DNA of 64,000 nucleotides from Riemerella columbina. Lineage in GTDB: Bacteria; Bacteroidota; Bacteroidia; Flavobacteriales; Weeksellaceae. Made by a program: the position numbers and the translations under genes. Below the pieces are notes generated by a model. It made no database searches. It saw nothing but the letters and a program-made list of their open reading frames with translations, and had not been told where the DNA came from. Below, in pieces: positions 49,734 to 58,029 of the stretch. The stretch lies in the NCBI RefSeq assembly GCF_030517065.1, contig NZ_CP103950.1, positions 558,001 to 622,000 of the forward strand, written 5' to 3'. The number at the start of each line of letters is the position of its first letter. The first letter of the stretch is position 1.

Positions 49734-51767
49734 CTAAAACTGATAACCTACACCAAAGGAGAAGGTGCGGTCAGAGCTTGGCATAATGCCACCCCAATAC
49801 GGATAGCGCTTGGTGTAATATTCTCTATCCAAAATATTGAGCATATTAAAGTTGAAATTGAGATGGTTGATATTATAATTGATGCTACCACTTAAGATAT
49901 TGTACCCCGGGATTTTCCCAATATTACCATTGGGACTGCCTTCCCAAGTGTTCGCATTATCCGTATATTGCTTAGAAGTATAGGCATCATAGAGGTTGAT
50001 GATCAGTTCCCCCTTGCCGAGTGGCGTTTGGAACTTCGCACCAGGAGTAATGGTAAAATTAGGTGCATATGGCAAGGTATTGCCTTTAAAATCTCCGTTA
50101 GAGAAAGTCGCTTTTTGGATGGCGGTATTCACATAGAACGAAAATTGCGGCGTTGGTTTTACTTTAATTTCGGCTTCTATACCTCTGTGGAAGCTCTTTC
50201 CAGCATTTTGTCTTAGCCCATCTATCGTTACAATTTTATCATTGAAATAAATTAAATATCCCGTTAAGTTCAGGCTGAGCCATTCCGTTGGGCGCGTTCT
50301 TACCCCCACTTCAAAATTATTAGAAGTTTCAGGCTTTAAGAATTTCCCCGAAGCTACCACTTTAGGATTGGTGGCGCTGGAAGATTGCGGCGGCTGATAA
50401 CCTTTAGACACTGTAGTATAAAATTCGGAATTTTTAACCCCTTGATAAACCAACCCTAACGAGTAGATGAAACTATCACTATTGGCTTTGGTTTGCAATC
50501 CAGATTTGAGGTCATTGGTGGCATAATCCACATAAGTATAGCGCACCCCAGGGCTCAGAATTAAATCTGTACGAAGGTAGAGCTGATTATAAAGATAGGC
50601 TTCATAAACATTGGTATTGCTTTCGTTGCCAGATTGTAGCACGCCAGAGCGGGCTTCATTAGTGGCGCCATCTACGCTTTTGTTGCGGTAAATATCGGTG
50701 TGGTATCTTAGTCCAGCCAGGAAATTGTTTTTAAGTCCCCAGACTTGGTCTGTATTTTTATAATCAATATAAACTCCGAAAGAAGGGATGTTGCGGAGCA
50801 TTCCTGCATTTTTATTTTCGGTAGGATAAGCCGAGCCTATCCACCAATCTCTTTGGAAATAGCCACCATACAGCACGGCAGAAAGGCTATTGGTCGTGTT
50901 GAGGTGTCTGGTATAGGTCAGGTTAGCCATCATTCTCTTGGCAAGGAACTCATCATGATCGTGCACGGCTAAAGATTGCCTTGGGTTTTGGGTGTATTCT
51001 TGTGCATTAAGCCCACCTGGAGTTTCAGAGTTTTCCCAAAAAGCACTAAAATAAAACTTCAATTCGTTCTGTTCATCAGGTCTTGCCGCCAAAGAGAGGG
51101 TCACATCATCGGTATGGAATTTAGAGTTTTTCTCTCTTGAACCATCGCCTTGTCGGCGGTTGTAACCGATGTAATAGTTGAAAGTTTTAGAACCGCCACC
51201 AGCTTCTGCACCTAAGTTGAGCGCGTTATAATTGCCATAAGCGGCGTAGATTCTTTTATAAGGTTCGTAGGCTCCATTTTTGGTGATGATGTTCATCACG
51301 CCGCCAATAGCACCGCCGCCATAAAGCACTGGCGAGGCACCACGGATAATCTCTATCCGCTCTACGGATGCGGCAGGCACCATAGTATATTCACTCAGCG
51401 AGCTGTAACTCTCGCCCAAGGGCATTTTGCCATCTACCAAAGTCAGTAGCGCTGATGAACGCCCAGGGTCTAAGCCTCTCAAGCCAATACTCGGTTTTAG
51501 CCCTCTGCCATCTTCATCTACAAAATTAGCACCAGGCACCAATCTCATCGCATCGCCGAGGGTTTGTATGCCCAATTCTTTGAAGGTTTTCGCTGTGACG
51601 GTATTCACAGAACCAGCATAGTTTTTAATTTTTTCTTTGACGCCCGTTGCGGTAATCACCACTTCCTCCAAGTTTTTATTTTTAATGGTATCCTTGGTTT
51701 GTTGAGCCATGGCATTACTCCCGATGCTCCCTAAAAGCACAGCAATAATAACAGTTTTTTTATTCAT
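49734..51767 (-). CDS. TonB-dependent receptor (siderophore/heme type)
   Basis: 677 residues from the ATG at 51767. A GTG 24 bases upstream is in frame but lies on the -7 box, so it was rejected. Signal peptide about 1-22 (SNAMAQ). TonB-box-like region NLEEVVITATGVKEK, plug with LGDAMRLVPGANFVDEDGRGLKPSIGLRGLDPGRSSALLTLVDGKMPLGESYSS and ERIEIIRGASPVLYGGGAIGGVMNIITK, then a barrel ending FSFGVGYQF. It belongs to the FhuA/FecA/BtuB superfamily. The ligand is not evident. Monocistronic, with its own promoter and terminator. Confidence 0.9.
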   Translation of the reverse strand: MNKKTVIIAVLLGSIGSNAMAQQTKDTIKNKNLEEVVITATGVKEKIKNYAGSVNTVTAKTFKELGIQTLGDAMRLVPGANFVDEDGRGLKPSIGLRGLDPGRSSALLTLVDGKMPLGESYSSLSEYTMVPAASVERIEIIRGASPVLYGGGAIGGVMNIITKNGAYEPYKRIYAAYGNYNALNLGAEAGGGSKTFNYYIGYNRRQGDGSREKNSKFHTDDVTLSLAARPDEQNELKFYFSAFWENSETPGGLNAQEYTQNPRQSLAVHDHDEFLAKRMMANLTYTRHLNTTNSLSAVLYGGYFQRDWWIGSAYPTENKNAGMLRNIPSFGVYIDYKNTDQVWGLKNNFLAGLRYHTDIYRNKSVDGATNEARSGVLQSGNESNTNVYEAYLYNQLYLRTDLILSPGVRYTYVDYATNDLKSGLQTKANSDSFIYSLGLVYQGVKNSEFYTTVSKGYQPPQSSSATNPKVVASGKFLKPETSNNFEVGVRTRPTEWLSLNLTGYLIYFNDKIVTIDGLRQNAGKSFHRGIEAEIKVKPTPQFSFYVNTAIQKATFSNGDFKGNTLPYAPNFTITPGAKFQTPLGKGELIINLYDAYTSKQYTDNANTWEGSPNGNIGKIPGYNILSGSINYNINHLNFNFNMLNILDREYYTKRYPYWGGIMPSSDRTFSFGVGYQF

Positions 51768-51790
51768 AAGTTTAATTTTTAATTTGTGCA

Positions 51791-51798
51791 CAAAGATA
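51791..51798 (-). promoter_or_regulatory. -7 box of the TonB receptor gene
   Basis: TATCTTTG on the minus strand, an exact -7 match ending 23 bases before the ATG at 51767. Confidence 0.6.
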
Positions 51799-51996
51799 GC
51801 GTAATTTAGAATAAATAAAATCTAATAACCTACTGAAATATATCATTAAAAAAAGAATACCGTTTAAAACCCTTCACCACTGCCGTATTCTCGGTATTAT
51901 AGGTTTTTTAATGCCTTTGAAAATCATCTTTTTAATTATAAAAAACAGAAAACTTAATTTTTTGAAATTAAATTCTGATAAAAGCATAAAATTTCT

Positions 51997-52004
51997 TATT
52001 TTTG
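51997..52004 (+). promoter_or_regulatory. -7 box of tig
   Basis: TATTTTTG is an exact -7 match ending 21 bases before the tig ATG at 52026. Confidence 0.6.
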
Positions 52005-52025
52005 CCTTCTAAAAAAATTCAATTA

Positions 52026-53360
52026 ATGAAGGTTACGAGTAAAAATCACGATGAAGTAAGCGCATTGCTTACGGTAACTTTGGATAAAAAAGATTATAAA
52101 GACAAAGTTGAAAAGCAATTGATTAACTATGCTAAAAATGCCACGATTCCTGGCTTTAGAAAAGGAAAGGCTCCACTTGGGATGATCCGCAGACAGTACG
52201 AAGCTGGATTAACCTATGAGGAAATCAACAAGCAAGTTTCTGAAGGGCTTAATAACTACATTACAGAAAATAAACTCAGATTGGTAGGGCAGCCTGTGCC
52301 TGTGCCAGTAGAGGAGTTAGATACCAACCAAGAACAAATAGAGCTTCCGTTTGAAATCGGTTTTGAACCAGAATTCAGCATTGATTTAGCACAATACGAA
52401 GCGCCACATTTCCAAATAGAGGCTTCTGATAAGGAAATCAGCACCAGCATAGAGAATATGCAGAAGAGATTTGCTGAAAGAGAACCGCAGGAAAAAGCCA
52501 CTAAAGATTCTTACATCGCTTTAGAAGTGAAGCAAGTAGTAGAAGAAGATGCCGAAGGCGAGCACCACCACGCACCGAAAAATGTGGTGATCAACGCAGA
52601 GAATAAAGCCGCTTTTGATTTGGTTAAAAAACTTAAAAAAGACGAATCTATCAAAATCTCTAAAGAAGATTTAGTAAAAGATGAGGAGTTGGCAAAAGTT
52701 TTAGGCTTCTCTAAAGAAGAGGCGGAGCACCTACACCACAACGAGGTAGAGGTTACAGTGAAAGACATCTACAAACTTAAATTGGCAGAGCTTAACCAAG
52801 AGCTTTTTGACAATGTTTATGGTAAAGACACTGTAAAATCTGAAGATGAGCTTAAAGCTAAAGTAAAATCAGAATTAGATGAATACTTCCAGCAAAATGC
52901 GGATGTTCACTTCGTGAATAAAATTTTAGAGCAAATTACCGAAAAGCAAGAAGTGCAGTTGCCAGAGGCGTTTTTAGTAAAATGGTTAATGTTTACCAAT
53001 GCTAATATCGCTAACGAAGCTCAGGCTAAAGAAATCTTAGAAGCGGAGAAAAATCAACTGAAATACCAAATTATTGAAGGTAAGTTGATGAACGAAAACG
53101 AAATTACCATTGACTATGCTGATGTGCTCAGCCAAGCGGAGCAATTGGTGAGAAATCAGTTGGCAATTTATGGTATCCACCACCTTTCTGATGAGGAAAT
53201 CCAGAAATATGCGGTAGAAATGCTCAAAAACCAAGAGCAAGTAAGACAAATTTCTTCTGAAGTAGCTATGGCAAAACTAAAAGATGTTATTTTAGAGAAA
53301 GCCAAAAAGAAAGAAACTAAAATCTCTCACGAAGATTTTTTAAAGGAATTACAGAAATAA
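52026..53360 (+). CDS. tig: trigger factor chaperone
   Basis: 444 residues from the ATG at 52026. The frame opens earlier, but that part overlaps the promoter. The ribosome-binding domain carries the signature GFRKGKAP (near 44-51). The middle PPIase domain is recognisable but divergent, with a short acidic/His stretch (EGEHHHA) inserted. The C-terminal helical arms (residues about 260-440) form the substrate cradle. It binds nascent chains at the ribosome exit. Bacteroidetes homologues show the same weak PPIase domain. Monocistronic, with a clear terminator. Confidence 0.93.
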   Translation: MKVTSKNHDEVSALLTVTLDKKDYKDKVEKQLINYAKNATIPGFRKGKAPLGMIRRQYEAGLTYEEINKQVSEGLNNYITENKLRLVGQPVPVPVEELDTNQEQIELPFEIGFEPEFSIDLAQYEAPHFQIEASDKEISTSIENMQKRFAEREPQEKATKDSYIALEVKQVVEEDAEGEHHHAPKNVVINAENKAAFDLVKKLKKDESIKISKEDLVKDEELAKVLGFSKEEAEHLHHNEVEVTVKDIYKLKLAELNQELFDNVYGKDTVKSEDELKAKVKSELDEYFQQNADVHFVNKILEQITEKQEVQLPEAFLVKWLMFTNANIANEAQAKEILEAEKNQLKYQIIEGKLMNENEITIDYADVLSQAEQLVRNQLAIYGIHHLSDEEIQKYAVEMLKNQEQVRQISSEVAMAKLKDVILEKAKKKETKISHEDFLKELQK

Positions 53361-53384
53361 TTTCCCACAGAAATATAAAAAATG

Positions 53385-53413
53385 AGCCTCTATTTTTAGA
53401 GGCTTGTTTTTTT
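53385..53413 (+). terminator. Rho-independent terminator of tig
   Basis: AGCCTCTA (53385-53392) pairs with TAGAGGCT (53397-53404) around a TTTT loop, followed by seven T from 53407. Confidence 0.88.
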
Positions 53414-53672
53414 ATACTAAGTTATTGGTAATAAAAGTGTTGAGTTTAATTCGGAGGTGTTTTTTTGCGTATTTTTCTTAATAACATTAACATTTTAAGT
53501 TTTTTTTTAACACTTTTTAACAGTTCTTGCTATCCCCCGTGTTTAGGTTAATAGACGACTTTATTAAGATTTATTTAAGATAAAATTAACATTTTTTAAC
53601 GTTTTGATATGGTCGGCTAAGAGGTTCAGTATAAATTTGCCCTCGTAAAAAACAAAACAAAAAAAATTCAAA
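53414..53672 (+). other. AT-rich leader region of the RlpA-like gene with repeated motif
   Basis: This 259-base stretch (part of the 312-base gap after tig) holds no gene. It contains TTAACACTTTTTAAC at 53507-53521 and TTAACATTTTTTAAC at 53586-53600, differing at one base, plus a shorter relative TTAACATTTTAAG at 53487-53499. The motif is bounded by near-inverted TTAAC ends. A -7 box lies at 53632-53639. The repeats could be operator sites or chance in an AT-rich tract. Confidence 0.45.
53632..53639 (+). promoter_or_regulatory. -7 box of the RlpA-like gene
   Basis: TAAATTTG is an exact -7 match, 33 bases before the first ATG at 53673. A TTG lies 25 bases upstream, slightly longer than usual. 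Confidence 0.6.
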
Positions 53673-54053
53673 ATGATGAAAAGAGCCATTCTCGTAATCA
53701 TAATGATGATTTCTTTCGGAGGATTATATTCGTTTAAAAACAGCGAGTCTAATTTAGCGGGCACCACTTATGCTTCCTACTATCACGACAAGTTCAATGG
53801 TAGAAAAACCGCCAGCGGAGAGATTTTTGATAATACAGAGCTAACCGCTGCCAACAAAAGATTACCATTCGGTACCTTGGTAGAAATTACCAACCTGAGG
53901 ACAGGGAAAAGTGTCGTGGTAAAAGTGAACGATAGAGGACCTTATGCCAAAGGACGCTCGTTTGACCTGAGCAAAGCAGCCTTTAACGCCATAGGAAACC
54001 ACAAAAGAGGCACTATGCCGATTACTTATCGCGTGATAGGGCAAGAAGATTAA
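53673..54053 (+). CDS. RlpA-like double-psi beta-barrel protein
   Basis: 126 residues. Signal peptide about 1-20. The rest is one DPBB domain with the RlpA pattern: ASYYHDKFNGRKTASGE (34-50), LPFGTLVEITNLRTGKSV, and NDRGPYAKGRSFDLSKAA (86-103), including the catalytic-type Asp98. RlpA proteins are septal-ring peptidoglycan lytic transglycosylases in some bacteria. This short form has no SPOR domain and so may not be targeted to the septum. The second ATG (53676) is equally possible as a start. Monocistronic. Confidence 0.88.
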   Translation: MMKRAILVIIMMISFGGLYSFKNSESNLAGTTYASYYHDKFNGRKTASGEIFDNTELTAANKRLPFGTLVEITNLRTGKSVVVKVNDRGPYAKGRSFDLSKAAFNAIGNHKRGTMPITYRVIGQED

Positions 54054-54078
54054 ACCACCAATCCATAGATTTTTATAG

Positions 54079-54108
54079 AAACTGTTTTTTGACGAAAACA
54101 GTTTTTTT
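54079..54108 (+). terminator. Rho-independent terminator of the RlpA-like gene
   Basis: AAACTGTTTT (54079-54088) pairs with AAAACAGTTT (54095-54104), loop of 6, T tract to 54108. Confidence 0.9.
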
Positions 54109-54173
54109 ATCAATATAGCCACCAATATTCGCAAATAAATCGTAGAAAATACGGCTGTTCTCAAAAAATGTTT

Positions 54174-54181
54174 TACTTTTG
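54174..54181 (+). promoter_or_regulatory. -7 box giving a near-leaderless lipid kinase message
   Basis: TACTTTTG is an exact -7 match. Its last base is the G of an in-frame GTG, and it ends only 5 bases before the ATG at 54187. Transcription should therefore start at or next to that ATG. Confidence 0.6.
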
Positions 54182-54186
54182 TGTCT

Positions 54187-55038
54187 ATGCAAAATGTGGC
54201 TTTCATTATCAATCCTTTTTCGGCAAAGGGGCAGTACCAGCACTTCTTAGCACAGTGCCAAGAGAAAATGCCCGAAGCCCATTATTATATTTCGGAATCT
54301 TTGGAGGGGACACGCCAGTTTATCGCCCAGCATATGGCGGATACGGATATATTCATCGCGATGGGCGGAGATGGCACCATTTCCAGCATTGCCCAGCACC
54401 TGATCCATACCGATAAAATTTTAGGAATTTATCCCGCAGGTTCTGGCAACGGCTTTGCCAACGAGATGAATTTTGATAAAAAAGTGGATCACCTGATCAA
54501 CAAAATCAAAAGAGCCCAAAGCAAAACCATAGATACCTTTAAAATCAACAATCACTTTTCTATCAATGTTTCGGGGCTCGGTTTTGATGGCGCTGTAGCC
54601 AAAGATTTTGAGAAAACCAGCCGAGGTTTTTTGAATTATATAAAAGTTTGCATCCGCACTTTTTTTAAGTATAAACCCATTAAAATCAGCTTTGATGATG
54701 CCGAACACCAACCTTATAACGGCGAATATCTGATGCTGAATGTCGCCAACACGCGGCAGTTTGGGAATAATGCGTATATTGCGCCCCAAGCCTCCGATGC
54801 TGATGGGCTGTTAGAAATAGCGCTGATTAAAAAATTTCCGCTGTGGTATTCAGGGATTTTTGCTGCTCGCTTATTTTCAAAATCATTGAAAGAAAACCGC
54901 TATGTTAAATATTGGTCGGTGCCAGCGCTTCGTTTCCATACCGATGGTCAAGATTGGCATTTAGATGGGGAATATACGCCAATAGCCTCGCCAGTAGAGG
55001 TACAAATTTTACCGCAGAGTTTAAAAATTTTAGTTTAA
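54187..55038 (+). CDS. diacylglycerol / lipid kinase family protein
   Basis: 283 residues from the ATG at 54187. The in-frame GTG at 54181 overlaps the promoter box and was rejected. The DAGK catalytic domain is marked by IINPFSAKG (8-16), GGDGT (60-64) and PAGSGNGFA (83-91), and the C-terminal NAD-kinase-like beta sandwich starts with NVSGLGFDGAVA. Relatives (DgkB, YegS, BmrU) phosphorylate diacylglycerol or related lipids with ATP at the membrane face. The specific lipid is unknown. A secreted peptidase gene follows 26 bases later. Confidence 0.92.
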   Translation: MQNVAFIINPFSAKGQYQHFLAQCQEKMPEAHYYISESLEGTRQFIAQHMADTDIFIAMGGDGTISSIAQHLIHTDKILGIYPAGSGNGFANEMNFDKKVDHLINKIKRAQSKTIDTFKINNHFSINVSGLGFDGAVAKDFEKTSRGFLNYIKVCIRTFFKYKPIKISFDDAEHQPYNGEYLMLNVANTRQFGNNAYIAPQASDADGLLEIALIKKFPLWYSGIFAARLFSKSLKENRYVKYWSVPALRFHTDGQDWHLDGEYTPIASPVEVQILPQSLKILV

Positions 55039-55064
55039 TATTAGATCAAAAAATACTTTATTTT

Positions 55065-56261
55065 ATGAGAAAATCAAAATTAGCCTTAGTGGCATTTTTT
55101 GCAACGGGAACATTGTTCTGGGCGCAAGATGGCTTAGTGAATAGCCTTAAAAACAACAAATCCGAAAATCCAGACTTCCAGTTTACCACCATTAAAGAAA
55201 ATGGCGTTACTTCGGTAAAAGACCAAGGTTCATCAGGAACTTGCTGGAGCTATTCTGGGAATTCTTTTTTAGAATCAGAGATGATCAGAATGGGCAAAGA
55301 GCCTGTGGATTTAGCGGAAATCTTTACCGCGAGAAATTCTTACCACGACAAAGCGAAGCTCTATGTGTTGAATGATGGTGCCATTTCTTGGGGAGATGGT
55401 GGAGAGCTCCACGATGTGATTCATATGTATCAAAAATATGGCGCTGTGCCGCAGGAGGCTTATACAGGGCTGAAAGAGGGACAAACCAGAAACAACTTTG
55501 CCGAAATGCAAGCGGTCATTAAAGCGATGTTGGACACTTATACTAAAAATCCAGGTAAAAAATTATCCGCCAATTGGTTAGATAATATTGATGCGATGCT
55601 GGACAGTTATTTAGGAAAATACCCAACTTCTTTCACTTATAAAGGTAAAAAATACACGCCGAAATCTTTTGCTAAAGAGGTGGTGGGCATTGTACCAGAA
55701 GATTATGTGGAAATTTCTTCTTACCGAGATTATCCTTATTATGAGAGATTTGTGGTGCCTATTCCAGACAATTGGAGCCACGCTTCCAGCTGGAATGTTC
55801 CGATGGAAGATCTGACCACCATTATAGACCACGCGCTTAAAAATGGCTATACGGTGGGCTGGGCGACTGATGTTTCGGAGCCTTATTTCTCTTATGCTAA
55901 TGGTGTGGCTTATGTTCCAGATTTAGATTTAGACCATATCAATGCGGCAACCAAAAAGGAACTTTTTAAAGGTCCGAAGCCTGATAAAAAAATCACGGAG
56001 GAGATGCGCCAGGAAGCGCTTAACAATCTGACCACTACGGATGACCATGGAATGCAAATCGTGGGGTTGGCGAAAGACCAAACAGGCAAAGAATACTATA
56101 TGGTAAAGAACTCTTGGGGCGTAACCAACGATTTTGATGGTTATATCTATGTGACCAAACCATATGTATTATACAAATCTACAGCGATTTTACTCCACAA
56201 AGATGGAATTCCTAAAAATATCGTTAAGAAATTTAAAATCAATAATAATATTGGTTTATAA
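55065..56261 (+). CDS. secreted C1-family (aminopeptidase C / bleomycin hydrolase-like) peptidase
   Basis: 398 residues from the ATG at 55065, which begins a signal peptide (MRKSKLALVAFFATGTLFWAQ). The frame continues upstream over the lipid kinase gene and was trimmed. The papain-type triad is intact: oxyanion Gln54 and nucleophile Cys60 in DQGSSGTCWSYS, His in DDHGMQIVG near 327, Asn in KNSWG near 349. Domain layout follows bleomycin hydrolase (C1B). Typical aminopeptidase C is cytoplasmic, whereas this copy is exported, a form common in Bacteroidetes. It is 26 bases from the kinase gene and ends at a terminator. Confidence 0.9.
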   Translation: MRKSKLALVAFFATGTLFWAQDGLVNSLKNNKSENPDFQFTTIKENGVTSVKDQGSSGTCWSYSGNSFLESEMIRMGKEPVDLAEIFTARNSYHDKAKLYVLNDGAISWGDGGELHDVIHMYQKYGAVPQEAYTGLKEGQTRNNFAEMQAVIKAMLDTYTKNPGKKLSANWLDNIDAMLDSYLGKYPTSFTYKGKKYTPKSFAKEVVGIVPEDYVEISSYRDYPYYERFVVPIPDNWSHASSWNVPMEDLTTIIDHALKNGYTVGWATDVSEPYFSYANGVAYVPDLDLDHINAATKKELFKGPKPDKKITEEMRQEALNNLTTTDDHGMQIVGLAKDQTGKEYYMVKNSWGVTNDFDGYIYVTKPYVLYKSTAILLHKDGIPKNIVKKFKINNNIGL

Positions 56262-56280
56262 TTCAATAGAATTAATGATA

Positions 56281-56307
56281 AAGCCTCCTTTTATGGGAGG
56301 CTTTTTT
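56281..56307 (+). terminator. Rho-independent terminator of the C1 peptidase gene
   Basis: AAGCCTCC (56281-56288) pairs with GGAGGCTT (56296-56303), loop of 7, T tract to 56307. Confidence 0.9.
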
Positions 56308-56352
56308 ATTGAAAATATCCAACTTGAATGGAGATTTTATGGTGATCATTCA

Positions 56353-56991
56353 TTATTTACCACCGAGCAAATTTCCTAAAATGCTCCCTAAACCACCGCT
56401 GTTTTTATCTTTAGACTGTCCACCCAAAACATTGCTGAGCAAATCGCCTAAGCCACCACCAGAAGAGGTATTTCCACCTAAAACGCTATCCAACAAATCG
56501 TTGAGGGAATGGCTGCCATCAGATGATTTTTGCCCTAAAATATTCCCTAACAAATCGGATAGACCACTGCTGGAGTTCACTTGGTTTTCTCTTTTTTGCT
56601 TTCCGATGTAGCCCATAATCACAGGGGCTAACATAGCTAAAATAGGACCTACTTTATCCAAAGAAATGCCTGTATTTTGAGAAATCTCGGTCTCCACTTC
56701 GTTCTTTTTATTCCCGAAGATATGGCTGAGAATACTGTTGCCTTCATCTTGTCTACTTTCCAGCTGAGAGGCATCGCTGAGGATGCTGCCATCGTGGTCT
56801 TTATCCAGCGCTTGGTTCAGGGCTTCCGCCTCTTGGGCGTTTTTAGATTTATTTCTTAAATAACTGATGATAACGGGTGTGGCAACCGCCAATAGCGCTA
56901 TCATTTGGTTTCTACTAATGCCGAATTTGCTTTCCGCTTTTTCAGCCACTTGGGAGCCTGTGCTGCCCGTGATAAGGTCTAATAAACTCAT
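56353..56991 (-). CDS. DUF937 family protein with Leu/Gly repeats
   Basis: 212 residues, no signal peptide. The N-terminal ~110 residues are DUF937 (SLLDLITGSTGSQVAEKAESKFGIS, LAPVIMGYIGKQ). The C-terminal ~75 residues contain four repeats of the form GGLxDLLxNVLGG (GLSDLLGNILGQ, SLNDLLDSVLGG, GLGDLLSNVLGG, GLGSILGNLLGG), each an amphipathic helix with Gly-rich spacers. The family is related to YidB and has no firm function. It is transcribed away from DUF2480, alone between convergent genes. Confidence 0.88.
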   Translation of the reverse strand: MSLLDLITGSTGSQVAEKAESKFGISRNQMIALLAVATPVIISYLRNKSKNAQEAEALNQALDKDHDGSILSDASQLESRQDEGNSILSHIFGNKKNEVETEISQNTGISLDKVGPILAMLAPVIMGYIGKQKRENQVNSSSGLSDLLGNILGQKSSDGSHSLNDLLDSVLGGNTSSGGGLGDLLSNVLGGQSKDKNSGGLGSILGNLLGGK

Positions 56992-57069
56992 AATATTAAT
57001 ATTTCAAATTTTAATCGCAGTGGTACTAACAATAATCATTCCGATATGAATGCCATCAGCACCAAATAT

Positions 57070-57582
57070 TTACTTTTTAAAAATCGGTACTTGGCTACAC
57101 GCCTCCCCAAACATCAAAGATTTAACGATGGGTTGCAGCTTTTCCACCAATTCCACATAAGCATTTTCAGGGATAAAGGTATCCGTGCAGCCCTTGACCA
57201 AAACGCGTTGGTTCTCCAGCGTGGAAAAATCATACGCTCCGAGGGCATCGTGCATCAGTAGACATTCTAAATCTTGCCTACTGCCGTACACGACTTTCTG
57301 CGCCACGCCTGTGAGTTGGGCGGTGAGTAAGAAATAAGCCCAAAGCGGCACAATAGCATCTGCCGAGTTATAAATGTGCACCCAAGCGCCTCGGTATTCC
57401 TCGAGATTGAGGTTTTTAACTTGCTCACGGAAGTCTTTTTCTTTCAAAATTAAGCCTTCATACAGGAAATCCTTTAAATCAATGCCAATGCGCTGACCTT
57501 GAGGAACAAGGGCGGACAAATCAAAATTGATCAAGCCACTTTCTGCCACTCTATTTCTAATTTCTAACGGTTCATTTTCCAT
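57070..57582 (-). CDS. DUF2480 family protein
   Basis: 170 residues, cytoplasmic. Family pattern: IRNRVAESGLINFDLSALVPQG, IDLKDFLYEGLILKEKDFREQVK, VHIYNSADAIVPLWAYFLL, AQKVVYGSRQDLECLLM, and a terminal GEACSQVPIFKK with one Cys. DUF2480 is confined to Bacteroidetes, of unknown function, and often near Fe-S or sulphur genes, which is not the case here. The upstream gap is long (447 bases) and divergent from lpxB. Confidence 0.88.
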   Translation of the reverse strand: MENEPLEIRNRVAESGLINFDLSALVPQGQRIGIDLKDFLYEGLILKEKDFREQVKNLNLEEYRGAWVHIYNSADAIVPLWAYFLLTAQLTGVAQKVVYGSRQDLECLLMHDALGAYDFSTLENQRVLVKGCTDTFIPENAYVELVEKLQPIVKSLMFGEACSQVPIFKK

Positions 57583-58029
57583 AAAGTTTTCAAAATTATT
57601 TTTTATGGTTCGTTTTCCACCAAAATCTAAACCAAAATAATATCAGCTTTAATGTTGCATCATTCCTCTGCCAAATAGTACACGCTTCCGACTTTTAGAC
57701 CGATTTTGAGGGATTGTATGCTTATTTTTTAATCCGAAGTTGGTAGAAAAAACTTTGATACTTTATCATCAACATCTAAAATCATGATTTTATCATCCTA
57801 TTTTGGGCGCTCCATTATACTCAATATCATTTAATACACTTAAAGTTTTCAATTAAAAAGCTAATATCACTCTGAGGCGCATTTTTTGAAACAGGGTGTT
57901 AAGTCGTTTTTGATGTGGTATAGTTTATAATTTAATAATTCCCACAAATATAATCAAAATAACGCGACTTCATATTTTCATAACTGAAATTTTACCGCTA
58001 AGTTTGTACTTTAATTAAAGCACGGTATT
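57583..58029. other. 447-base divergent gap between DUF2480 and lpxB
   Basis: No gene was found. Seen: a 14-base palindrome AAAATCATGATTTT (57778-57791); an exact minus-strand -7 box TATATTTG (57945-57952) that points away from lpxB but lies 363 bases before DUF2480, with no open frame of size beneath it; and the lpxB -7 box. The stretch could hold a small RNA or the remains of an older element. Neither is proven. Confidence 0.5.
57999..58006 (+). promoter_or_regulatory. -7 box of lpxB
   Basis: TAAGTTTG is an exact -7 match, ending 23 bases before the lpxB ATG. Confidence 0.55.

Noticed and set aside
57583-58029. Remnant of an insertion sequence.
   Set aside because: No terminal inverted repeats, target duplication or transposase fragment of useful length could be shown.
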